Part shown: positions 25,234 to 33,000 of the stretch, in pieces | How the letters are laid out: each line of letters starts with the position of its first letter | Position numbering within the stretch: position 1 is the first letter of the stretch | Source: an uncultured Bacteroidales bacterium | GTDB lineage: Bacteria; Bacteroidota; Bacteroidia; Bacteroidales; Paludibacteraceae | Length of the DNA stretch: 64,000 nucleotides | Assembly (NCBI GenBank): GCA_900317345.1 | Contig: ONGK01000002.1 | Span: 1 to 64,000 of the forward strand | Reading direction: 5' to 3' | Translations under genes and position numbers: made by a program | The notes under the pieces: model-generated | What the model was told of the DNA's origin: nothing | The model's input: only the letters and a program-made list of their open reading frames with translations | Database searches by the model: none

Positions 25234-25307
25234 ATTTTGCTGTCAATATCGTTCGCATTACGTTCGCATGTCGGACGTCACCATTAGGTGTGTGGATGGT
25301 GCAAAAA
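25234..25307 (+). repeat. Left copy of a 74-bp inverted repeat
   Basis: The sequence matches the reverse complement of 33844-33917 with about five mismatches. It contains two GTTCGCAT units followed by GTCGGACGTCACC. The pair brackets 8.5 kb holding two large secreted proteins and two toxin-antitoxin loci. Confidence 0.8.
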
Positions 25308-25321
25308 ACAAGCCATGCAAA

Positions 25322-25351
25322 GAAGAAGGCGAGCCTGAACTCGCCTTCTTC
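25322..25351 (-). terminator. Terminator of the 739-residue secreted protein gene
   Basis: Perfect 12-bp stem GAAGAAGGCGAG / CTCGCCTTCTTC, 22 bp beyond the stop codon. It is part of the 144-bp block copied at 24373-24516. Confidence 0.8.
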
Positions 25352-25373
25352 ATCATTCAGTGGCATCGCCACA

Positions 25374-27593
25374 TCATTTGATCACCTGGCCCATAGCGTT
25401 ATAGCGCACGCCGTTCTTCTCAATATAGAGAACACCATTCCGCAAAACCTTCACCGCCTTGCCCTCAACTTCTGTATTGTCGAGAGCGGTTGCTGATTTT
25501 TCCGGAACAGTAGTTTCATATTCAGAATAGAGAGAAACTTGATATGACAACGTTATGCCATAATAACGAACATTGTAACTTGCATCCTTATCGTGTGTTA
25601 CTTTTACACCGCGTACACTTGCGTAATTCTCGGTAGGCATACTCTTGCTGAAAGGATCTCCTTTTTGAGATAGGATAGCATCAGTAAGCATTACTGGGTC
25701 GCCTAACGCATTGCCATCTTTGTCAATTAAAACTGCATATACAGAGTTCGCCAAATCTGCCTTAGCAGATCCTCCACCAAGATTAGCGGTTAGTGTTATT
25801 GTCTCAGGTTCGATAGGAATAAGTTGAGTGTCTTCTGTTACTTTTACTTGCACATAACGTGTCCCTGGGAAATTATTATCACTACCATCCTGATAATAAT
25901 CTGTCTTATTTTCAGCATTTACTGTAACTGTAAAATCCTTCGGTTCCGTAGTACCAGATTGCTCAATTACAACCTCGTCGATATCATCTGCAGTCGCAAA
26001 GACAGCCCAGAATTCATCGTTAGCCGTAGGAGCCGCAAAAGTAGCAAAGTCTACTAAAGTGGCTGAAGCAGAGGAACCATCAATAGCGGATTCTGCCCAA
26101 CCCATGAAGGTCTTTGTCTCATATTTTTCATCTAATGTAGGATCGGCAATAGGAACTATCTTATTATCCTCTACAACATATGTTAATTCATCATCTTCTC
26201 CGCAAACATGCCATGTAATTGTGTATATATCTTTAACAACTAATGAAAGAGCCACTTCCTTAGCCTCAGCTCCGCCTCCACTGATAGTGATTTTTCCATT
26301 AAAATTGCCGGCTTTAGTGGTAACCGGAGTAACGGTTATTTCAGTATCATCAAGGGTTCCATTGACATCAATAGATGCTGGAGAAACTGTAAATGCTGAG
26401 TTATTGCTTGTAATAGTCAGCGCGCCTTCAGACAAGGCGACACCACTTACATGGAAACTTTGTGGTACAGGAGTAGTATTGATATTAACTATGCCAAATG
26501 CGAGAGCTGTCTCATCCACGGAGATAGTTGGAGTGCTCTTTTCGGCAAAAGTAGCTGTGACAGAGACCGCCTCTGCCGGCATAGTGAATGTCGCTACATT
26601 TTCATCGACAACAACGTCTAACGCATTTGCGCTAACTGCAAGTGAATTGAATGTATGTGCATCATCTGCTGTTGCAGTGGCCATAATCTCCGTTCCTGCA
26701 ATGGCATAACCTTCTTCAGCACCTCCGGCAGTATAATCCAAATCTATAGAGCCACCATTGCCTATTAGATTGATAGCATAAGTTGCAGTAAAATCAGCAG
26801 AAACCGTAATCGCGTAATCCGGCATTGTAAGAGTGGAACCTGAGAGAACGGAAGCGGTCACATCATTATCTTCTCCATCTTTTACAGTAATGGTGCCACC
26901 GATATAATGATTTACAGCATCTGGAGTAGCAGTAACGGTAAGCTCTGTACCTTCCTTAATTAAAGTACCGCTGGTAATGGGATCTTCTCCATCCACAATA
27001 GACATCGCTCCGTGCTCAGGTGCTGTAATAGTAATAGAAGATTTTACAATCTTTTCGTAGAACGTTATACCTGAAATATTTAGTCCACAGTTTTTAGAAC
27101 CCGTTAACGCCCATGAGATTGTTATTTTGTAGTATAAATCTTTTGACCAAGGAGTAGAAGGAGCTATCTTCAGAGAAGCTGGACAATTAGCCTTTACGAT
27201 GTTTAATTCTCCTAAATTTTCAGAACTAACTAAATTTGAAAAATTATTATCACTATATGCAGCCACTTCAACACCAGTAATTGTGATGGTAGAACTATTT
27301 CCGTTTGCAATGCCTGCTAGTGCCAACACAACAGAATCAACGGGGATAGTTACTTTAGAGTTATACTGAATTGTGGAATTTCCAGATGCTACATTTTTTG
27401 TTCCGCATCTCACATATGCAAAAGCTTTGTTGTTGTTGGCGGCATAAGTGAAAGTACATCCGTTGTCAGTCCATTCATCACTACTATATGTACTTTGACT
27501 TTGCGTCCATGAAGTAAAAGATACATTCACATCCGCACCCCAAACACTCCCTACAAAGAGGATTGCCGTTAAAAGAGATAAAAGTTTTCTCAT
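25374..27593 (-). CDS. Large secreted repeat-domain protein with C-terminal sorting-like tail
   Basis: 739 residues with a signal peptide (MRKLLSLLTAILFVGSVWGA). Beyond it lie a beta-sandwich-like N-terminal domain (about 20-185) and two or three InlB-type beta-repeat segments (ITITAPEHGAMSIVDGEDP, ELTVTATPDA). An Ig-like block with VNGTLDDTEITVTPVTTKAGNFNG and a further beta domain follow. The last 36 residues (from DNTEVEGKAVKVLRNG) form a tail shared by other secreted proteins here and resembling type IX secretion-type sorting signals. The function is unknown; surface display is likely. No canonical -7 element is seen in the A/T-rich leader. Confidence 0.75.
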   Translation of the reverse strand: MRKLLSLLTAILFVGSVWGADVNVSFTSWTQSQSTYSSDEWTDNGCTFTYAANNNKAFAYVRCGTKNVASGNSTIQYNSKVTIPVDSVVLALAGIANGNSSTITITGVEVAAYSDNNFSNLVSSENLGELNIVKANCPASLKIAPSTPWSKDLYYKITISWALTGSKNCGLNISGITFYEKIVKSSITITAPEHGAMSIVDGEDPITSGTLIKEGTELTVTATPDAVNHYIGGTITVKDGEDNDVTASVLSGSTLTMPDYAITVSADFTATYAINLIGNGGSIDLDYTAGGAEEGYAIAGTEIMATATADDAHTFNSLAVSANALDVVVDENVATFTMPAEAVSVTATFAEKSTPTISVDETALAFGIVNINTTPVPQSFHVSGVALSEGALTITSNNSAFTVSPASIDVNGTLDDTEITVTPVTTKAGNFNGKITISGGGAEAKEVALSLVVKDIYTITWHVCGEDDELTYVVEDNKIVPIADPTLDEKYETKTFMGWAESAIDGSSASATLVDFATFAAPTANDEFWAVFATADDIDEVVIEQSGTTEPKDFTVTVNAENKTDYYQDGSDNNFPGTRYVQVKVTEDTQLIPIEPETITLTANLGGGSAKADLANSVYAVLIDKDGNALGDPVMLTDAILSQKGDPFSKSMPTENYASVRGVKVTHDKDASYNVRYYGITLSYQVSLYSEYETTVPEKSATALDNTEVEGKAVKVLRNGVLYIEKNGVRYNAMGQVIK

Positions 27594-27673
27594 AATTTTA
27601 ATTGATTTTAGTTAAACGATATATTTGTTAATTATTGTTTCAAAAAACATTCAAAGCCTTTATCGTGGTTTTT

Positions 27674-27728
27674 ACGTGGTCATCACGTGGTCATTACGTG
27701 GTCATCACGTGGTCATTACGTGGTCATT
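27674..27728. repeat. 11-bp tandem array, five units
   Basis: Five uninterrupted copies of ACGTGGTCATC/T followed by a decaying sixth unit. It lies between the start of the 739-residue protein gene and the terminator of the toxin-antitoxin operon. Confidence 0.9.
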
Positions 27729-27807
27729 ACGTATACACTATGTGTTCCCACTTGTTGACCCCTATCGGCAAAATTTTCTTTCTAGACAAGACTATGAGAA
27801 TGACTGA

Positions 27808-27843
27808 TAAAAAAAACTGACACAGAACAACGTTCCATGTCAG
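27808..27843 (-). terminator. Terminator of the parE-type operon
   Basis: On the minus strand CTGACA / TGTCAG with a long loop is followed by eight T. It lies 29 bp after the toxin stop codon. Confidence 0.7.
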
Positions 27844-27871
27844 ACTGATAAATTATTGAAAGGGAAAAATG

Positions 27872-28183
27872 TTACTTTTGGAAGCGGGAGATGAGATTGT
27901 GCGGGTCTTGGCGGGTTGCCCAAACATCCGCAATGTACATGTTGTCGCCCTCAAAGTAATATACAATTCTGCTCAACTTATGAACAAGAATACTTTGCAC
28001 ATCTCCTTCAGGGGACAACTCATATTCAGGAGTTCCGATGTTTGGGTGAGCTGCGACTTGCTTAATCGTCTTATCTGCATCTTCGACGAATTCATTCTCT
28101 GCCTCAATACCGAAGCGATTGAAAATGTCATCTCGGATTGCCCAGAAGGCGGCGGCTGCTTGGTCAGACCAGAGGATATTCAT
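27872..28183 (-). CDS. ParE/RelE-superfamily toxin
   Basis: 103 residues. ParE-type features are the N-terminal ILWSDQAAAAFWAIRDDIFNRFG helix pair, FVEDADKTIKQVAAHPNIGTPEYEL, and the C-terminal beta strands HKLSRIVYYFEGDNMYIADVWATRQDP. The protein is likely a gyrase poison or mRNA interferase; the sequence does not decide between them. The small gene 12 bp upstream is the putative antitoxin, and both are read leftward from a promoter at 28428-28460. Confidence 0.82.
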   Translation of the reverse strand: MNILWSDQAAAAFWAIRDDIFNRFGIEAENEFVEDADKTIKQVAAHPNIGTPEYELSPEGDVQSILVHKLSRIVYYFEGDNMYIADVWATRQDPHNLISRFQK

Positions 28184-28195
28184 ACAAGCAAGCGT

Positions 28196-28399
28196 TTAAC
28201 GTTTTTGCATTACATCCTCATGGCTCCGGAATTGCCCGGAGGCGAACTGTTGTTTAGCGATGGCGATACGCTCACGCGCTTCATCCCATGTGTATGGTTG
28301 AAGGTTCTGCTTGTTGGTAATCATCCATCCCATTCGGTTGGCAAATTGCATCACCAAGGCGACATCACTGGCCGGAATTCTCAAAACTACATCTTCCAT
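28196..28399 (-). CDS. Putative antitoxin paired with the ParE-type toxin
   Basis: 67 residues with no signal peptide. The N-terminal strand MEDVVLRIPASDVALVMQFANRMGW and the C-terminal helix with DEARERIAIAKQQFASGQFRSHEDV resemble the small neutralising proteins that accompany ParE/RelE toxins. It precedes the toxin by 12 bp, as antitoxins usually do. The family cannot be named from the sequence alone, so the call rests on size and context. Confidence 0.7.
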   Translation of the reverse strand: MEDVVLRIPASDVALVMQFANRMGWMITNKQNLQPYTWDEARERIAIAKQQFASGQFRSHEDVMQKR

Positions 28400-28427
28400 T
28401 GCTGCGTGTGTTAAATTGTTTACGACC

Positions 28428-28460
28428 GCAAAGGTACAACAAAAAATTCACATATGCAAA
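28428..28460 (-). promoter_or_regulatory. Promoter of the antitoxin-ParE operon
   Basis: Minus strand: TACCTTTGC at 28436-28428 and TTTG at 28460-28457, 20 bp apart. The leader to the antitoxin ATG (28399) is about 25 nt. Confidence 0.75.
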
Positions 28461-28599
28461 TTTTTTGCAACAAAATGCGATTTATCAGTCATTTTCAGTT
28501 TGTCAAAGAGCATTTTTTTTTGCGGGTCCTCTTCGCGCGGGTGCGTATTCCTTAAATTATTATACCCTCCCCCGCAAACAAAAGTGACCTACGCAAAAC

Positions 28600-28640
28600 G
28601 GGCAACTAGATTGCGTCAAGGTGACGAGTTGCCCCTTTTT
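28600..28640 (+). terminator. Orphan intrinsic terminator
   Basis: A GGGCAACT / AGTTGCCC outer stem encloses a CGTC/GACG inner stem, followed by CCTTTTT on the plus strand. No plus-strand gene or clear promoter precedes it within 28461-28599, which otherwise shows nothing I can support. It may be left over from a deleted gene, or belong to an untranslated RNA whose promoter I do not recognise. Confidence 0.55.
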
Positions 28641-28690
28641 GCCAACTACACTTTGCAAAACGGCCTTTTCGTGAAAAACTTGCAAATTTA

Positions 28691-28722
28691 TTTGCATATA
28701 CCAAAAAAAAGTTGTATCTTTG
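28691..28722 (+). promoter_or_regulatory. Promoter before a short ORF/RNA
   Basis: TTTG at 28691-28694, 20 bp, TATCTTTG at 28715-28722. Confidence 0.65.
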
Positions 28723-28750
28723 TGCTCGATTTCAAAACGTCATGCATCAT

Positions 28751-28837
28751 ATGAAACGGTTAGTGTCTAATATATGGAAGTATCGAACTTCGTATTACTC
28801 TGCTATTCAGGCATGTATGGTGCAAAAATGTCATTAG
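28751..28837 (+). CDS. Candidate 28-residue peptide
   Basis: A short ORF starting MKRLVSNIWKYRTSYYSA and ending with a Cys-containing QKCH lies just downstream of a good promoter and runs into a hairpin with a T tract. An in-frame ATG at 28742 is an alternative start. There is no clear ribosome-binding site. The peptide is basic and aromatic-rich. It could be a real small protein, or a chance ORF within a structured small RNA; the sequence alone cannot separate these. Confidence 0.3.
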   Translation: MKRLVSNIWKYRTSYYSAIQACMVQKCH

Positions 28838-28882
28838 CGTCTGTTGCTGCGGCAACCATATACGGCGACGATGACATTTTTT
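28824..28882 (+). terminator. Long hairpin with T tract after the short ORF
   Basis: The arms AAAAATGTCAT and ATGACATTTTT close a structure that also holds an internal GTTGC/GCAAC hairpin. Seven T follow the right arm. The transcript from 28728 would be about 155 nt. Confidence 0.6.
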
Positions 28883-29057
28883 TATTGGCCCAAAAGAAAC
28901 GCCCGTTTTGCGTACGCGCCCCTTCGTACCAACCTGAATAATATTTAGTGCCTCTCTGCCGCACTTGAATCCCGCAGAGAACGACCTTTGAAGTAATGTG
29001 TACTTATAGGGAAAAAGTAAAAAATGACTTCCAAATTCATTTTTTTGTGCCAAACTC
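28883..29057. other. Spacer without a recognised gene
   Basis: No convincing ORF, RNA or promoter is seen. The sequence is moderately GC-rich at its left and becomes A/T-rich towards the next promoter. Confidence 0.5.
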
Positions 29058-29089
29058 TTGCATATTCCATTTTTTTGTAGTACCTTTGC
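29058..29089 (+). promoter_or_regulatory. Promoter of the YafQ-like toxin module
   Basis: TTG at 29058-29060, 20 bp, TACCTTTGC at 29081-29089. A strong AAAGGAGG follows at about 29106-29113, unusual in this window, 7 bp before the ATG at 29120. Confidence 0.75.
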
Positions 29090-29119
29090 AGCGTCAAAGG
29101 TAACGAAAGGAGGCCAATT

Positions 29120-29257
29120 ATGCAGACAACAGCACAAACTAATCCTACTGGACAGACACGTCCGGCATGTAGCATGGACTATGCCTTGGCTGACATTGCG
29201 GCGGGACGTATCAATCACTATAACTCATTGGAAGAGTTAATAAACAAATTCAAATGA
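29120..29257 (+). CDS. Small antitoxin-like protein (first of two)
   Basis: 45 residues, starting at ATG 29120 after a strong Shine-Dalgarno sequence. The C-terminal half AGRINHYNSLEELINKF resembles the toxin-binding end of short antitoxins and is related to the end of the protein at 29545-29652 (GEISHYESLEDLKKEI). It overlaps the toxin start by 4 bp (ATGA), which favours balanced synthesis. There is no obvious DNA-binding domain, so autoregulation is uncertain. Confidence 0.65.
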   Translation: MQTTAQTNPTGQTRPACSMDYALADIAAGRINHYNSLEELINKFK

Positions 29258-29541
29258 TGTATAGTGTTTATACGACTAACCAGTTTGAGAAATCGCTCAA
29301 AGAGTGCAAACGCCGCGGTAAACGCATTGAGGATTTGTGGGATGTGGTAGCTATTCTGATGGAGGATGGCTGTTTGCCTGATGCGTTCAAACCGCATATG
29401 TTAACGGAAGAGTTCGCCGGACTATGGGAGTGCCATATTGAGGACAATTGGTTGCTTATCTGGAAACAGGACGACAAACAACTTACCTTGTTGTTAACCG
29501 ATACCGGTTCACATGAGTCTTTGTTTGGAAGAAAGGAGTAG
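29254..29541 (+). CDS. YafQ/RelE-type mRNA interferase toxin
   Basis: 95 residues. The YafQ family pattern is clear: TNQFEKSLKECKRRGKRIEDLW at the N-terminus, LPDAFKPHMLTEEFAGLWECHI with the conserved His and central strand, DNWLLIWKQDD, and LLLTDTGSHESLFG with the catalytic-region His near the C-terminus. Such toxins cleave mRNA on the ribosome. It is coupled to the small upstream gene by an ATGA overlap, and a second antitoxin-like gene follows 3 bp after its stop. Confidence 0.9.
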   Translation: MMYSVYTTNQFEKSLKECKRRGKRIEDLWDVVAILMEDGCLPDAFKPHMLTEEFAGLWECHIEDNWLLIWKQDDKQLTLLLTDTGSHESLFGRKE

Positions 29542-29544
29542 AAA

Positions 29545-29652
29545 ATGAGTGAAGAACTGAGAAAATCACTTGAGAAATCGCTCAAAGAGGCTGAGCGAGG
29601 TGAAATCAGCCATTACGAATCATTAGAAGATTTGAAAAAAGAAATCGGATAA
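29545..29652 (+). CDS. Second small antitoxin-like protein
   Basis: 35 residues, acidic and helical, preceded by AAAGGAG 4-10 bp before the ATG. Its end (RGEISHYESLEDLKKEIG) parallels the end of the first small protein of the module (GRINHYNSLEELINKF). The start of the protein (EELRKSLEKSLKEAERG) also resembles a piece of the toxin N-terminus (EKSLKECKRRG). It may be a duplicated antitoxin fragment or a new partner of the toxin. Confidence 0.6.
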   Translation: MSEELRKSLEKSLKEAERGEISHYESLEDLKKEIG

Positions 29653-29677
29653 CTATCCGCATATCACTTTTCTCTAT

Positions 29678-29712
29678 AAGCAGCAATTCCGAAAGGAGTT
29701 GTTGCTTTTGTT
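29678..29712 (+). terminator. Terminator of the YafQ-like module
   Basis: Stem AGCAGCAATTCC / GGAGTTGTTGCT with GAAA loop, allowing two G-T pairs, followed by a T-rich run. Confidence 0.8.
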
Positions 29713-29725
29713 TGTACACAATTGA

Positions 29726-29790
29726 CCGTACCAACCTCGTACCAATATCGTACCAATCTCGTACCAATCTCGTACCAATCTCGAACCAAC
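29726..29790. repeat. 11-bp tandem array, six units
   Basis: Six units of the form CTCGTACCAAT, the outer ones slightly degenerate. The array lies between the toxin-module terminator and the next secreted-protein gene. Confidence 0.9.
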
Positions 29791-29837
29791 AACGGGAGAT
29801 AAAGGTCTTATAGCGAAGCGGTCTTATAGCATTGAAT

Positions 29838-29927
29838 CCCGACAGTCACCCGACGGTCGCCCGACGGTCAACCGACAGTCAAGGCTGACGTGACGCCGAG
29901 GTTAAGCCGAAGTTAAGCCGAGGTTAG
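29838..29927. repeat. Two further 11-bp tandem arrays
   Basis: 29838-29881 holds four units CCCGACGGTCA, and 29895-29927 three units GCCGAGGTTAA. Both keep an exact 11-bp period although their sequences are unrelated. On either side are pairs of a 16-bp element of the form GGTCYTAYAGCGMAGC (29808-29835 and about 29939-29970). Confidence 0.85.
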
Positions 29928-30027
29928 ACTGCGAAATCCTACAGCGCAGCGGTCCTACAGTGAAACGGTCATAAATATGCAATATTTATAAATAAATCTT
30001 TTTATTAACAATTAAATTTTTTATTTT

Positions 30028-33000
30028 ATGAAAAAATTAAAACTCTTTTCTTTGCTGATGCTGCTCTTCGTCGGCGTCACTAGTATTTGGGGCGCAGACA
30101 TTGTCGTGACGCTGGAGAACATCGGCCATGATCTTGGTTCAACAGCAAATACCACAATGGATTCTGTCGCCATTACGGCAAAAAACACCACAACTTCTTA
30201 CAAAATCAACTATTATCAATGTAAGAAACAAGGGGAGTCAATGTTGATGACCAAAAGCGTTTCCCCATTTATATCTAACCATACAGCAATGCCTGGAGAT
30301 ATTAAATCCGTCAAGGTTACTATCAATACTGGTGCAGCAAAGGCCACCACATACGATTGTGCCTTCTCTGCTTCCGAATGCACTTCCGCGATATCGGGTG
30401 TAGGCGCTGTTAATATTACAGGTGGTAATAGTAACACTTACAACAATCCAAGTGTTACCGGCAAACGATATTTTTGTATCACTCTCGGCAATGCGAATAA
30501 CGGACAAGTGCTCAGTCTTGAAATTACATGTGCATCCCCGACAGAACCTCTCATAACAACAGAACCAGATTCCATTGGTTTCGGAGTAAAGAATATTTTT
30601 AATAACGATGCTGCAAAATCCGGTAGTGCAACAATTAAAGTTACCGGTGCTAACTTAGATTATAATATATCTGCTGCTTTGGATAAAAAAGACAATGGTA
30701 CTGTTTTCTCATTATCGACAGCCTCTTTAGATAAAGCATCAAGCGCGGCTGATCTCATAGTGTCGTATTCAGTAACGGCTACTGGTTCCTACGACGACAC
30801 ATTGAGACTCACATCTACTGGTGCTCCCACAGTAAAAATCCCCATTACACTCAAGGTGGTTAGCGAGAACCGCATAGTGGACTCATTAACTGTTGCACGA
30901 TTTGGAGTAGGCGGTAGTTATGCAAATTTTGCTGATAAAGGATGCTTAACAGATGCAGAATATTCCGGATATTGCAAGAAGAATAATAATTCTATTCAAA
31001 TAACCAACAACAATTCAAGCGGAATAGTTTCTACTTTTTCTGATGGTATCGCTCGTAGCGTGAAAATAAAATGGACAAGTACAACGGCTGATCGTGGAAT
31101 AAAAATTTATGGTAAGAATACCAAATACACGACATCCGATTTGTCAAACGCCAGCAATATGGGCACAGAAATTGGCTCCATTAGTACTGGAACGGAGACT
31201 CCATTAGAAATAGAAGATGACTATGAGTATATAGGCATTATCGCTTATGGAGGAGTAGTATATATAGACTCTATCGCCATCACATGGGCTCCAGTTGCAG
31301 ACAAACCGGCTGTCACCATTACCGCTCCTGCAGCCGGAGGAACACTGGCTGTTGCAAAATTTGCGAATGGCGCTGAAATGAGTACTGGCGATGAAGTAGC
31401 AGAAGGCAAACTTCTTCGTGTAACAGCTGAAGCCAACAATACAACCCATATGGGTGGTACGGTTAAAGTAATCAAAACTGGCGTATTACCCGAAGTTGAT
31501 GTGACATCTACTGTCATGGCTCATGATACGCTTACAATGCCTGATTACGACGTCACCGTTTCTGCAACCTTTGACCCACGGCCTCGCGTGACTATCAGTC
31601 CTAAGAGCCTCAACTTTGGCAACAAAGTAGAACAAGGCGACGCTGAAGATGAAAAAAACTTCACCATCTCTGGCAATGACTTGACAAGTGGCCAATTGAC
31701 CATCTCGCTGGATGAAAGCATCAAGGATGCTTACACCATTAGCCCTGCATCAATTGATGTAAACGGTACATTAGCGGAAACAACCATTACTGTTACTCCT
31801 GTTACTACCAACTTCGGTACATTTAACGGCAACATCAAAGTTAACGGCGGCGGCTTGGCTACAGATACAGCTACGGTGGCTGTTTCGATGACCATCATCG
31901 CCAAGAACGCTGTCACTATCACTCAACCTTCCAACGGCGTTATTACCGTAAAGAATGCGGATAACGAAGATGTAGCCTCTGACGCAAGAATTGTTGTTGG
32001 TAAGAGAATGAAAGTGACCGTTGCTCCGAATGATTCGACGACTCATCGCGAAACTCTTAAGATTTACAAAACCGATGATGAAGAAACTACGATTTCTGTT
32101 GACGAGAACGACTCCATCACGATGCCGAGTTATCCTATTACCATCGAGTCCACCGAGGTTGCTCTCTTCGGTGTTGCATTGGAAGTTAAGGAAGACGGTG
32201 CCGCTGCTTCTCACGGTACTTCTGCTACTATGAATGGAGGAACTGCAGATGTATATAAGGCAGCAGGTGAGACCGTGGCATTGACAGCTACACGCGTTAC
32301 CGGTTATCAGTTTGATAAGTGGACAACTTCCTCCACGGATATTGTAATCGCAGCAGCCGACTCAACCAAAACAAGCATCACTGCTACCATTAACGGAGCA
32401 GGTACTATTACGGCTAATTTCCGCGCTGTGCCTGAATTGTTGGTATCCGAAACCGCGCTTGACCTTGAGTACGCTAAATTGGACAGCGCACTCGATGCTA
32501 AGACCTTTACCATCTCCGGTGAAAGTCTGGAAGAAGGCGAATTGACGCTCACTTTGGACAACAGTATCAAAGATGCGTTCATTGTTAGCCCGAACCAAGT
32601 AGCCGTTAACGGCAAACTGAACACAACAATCATTACTGTTACTCCTGTAACATCCGTTGCCGGCGAGTTCAGCGGTAACCTGACCATCTCAGGTGGCGGA
32701 CTTGCAGTAGCCAAAACAGTTGCATTGACCTCGGTAATCGAACAAACATACACCGTCACTTGGAACGTCAACGGAACGCCTTCTACCCAGACGGACATTG
32801 CAAGTACAGCATTGGTAGCTCCTTCTGCAGGTACCATTTCCGGCAAGACGGTTATAGGCTGGACTGATGCTGCTATAGCAACTAAGACAGATACCAAGCC
32901 GACCATCGTATCTCTGCCCACGATGCCTGCAAAAGATACCACGCTCTATGCTCTCTATGCAACCGAAAGTTCCAAAGATTCAGTTCTCACGTTTAGTTAT

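Noticed and set aside
27625..27820. Two ORFs running over the 11-bp array
   Set aside because: An 11-bp repeat without stops keeps several frames open; no start signal or conserved sequence supports them.
28311..28754. 147-codon ORF overlapping the antitoxin gene and its promoter
   Set aside because: It crosses a promoter, a terminator and another promoter, and its composition is not protein-like.
27674..29927. Possible CRISPR array
   Set aside because: Units are 11 bp with no spacers, and no cas genes are present.
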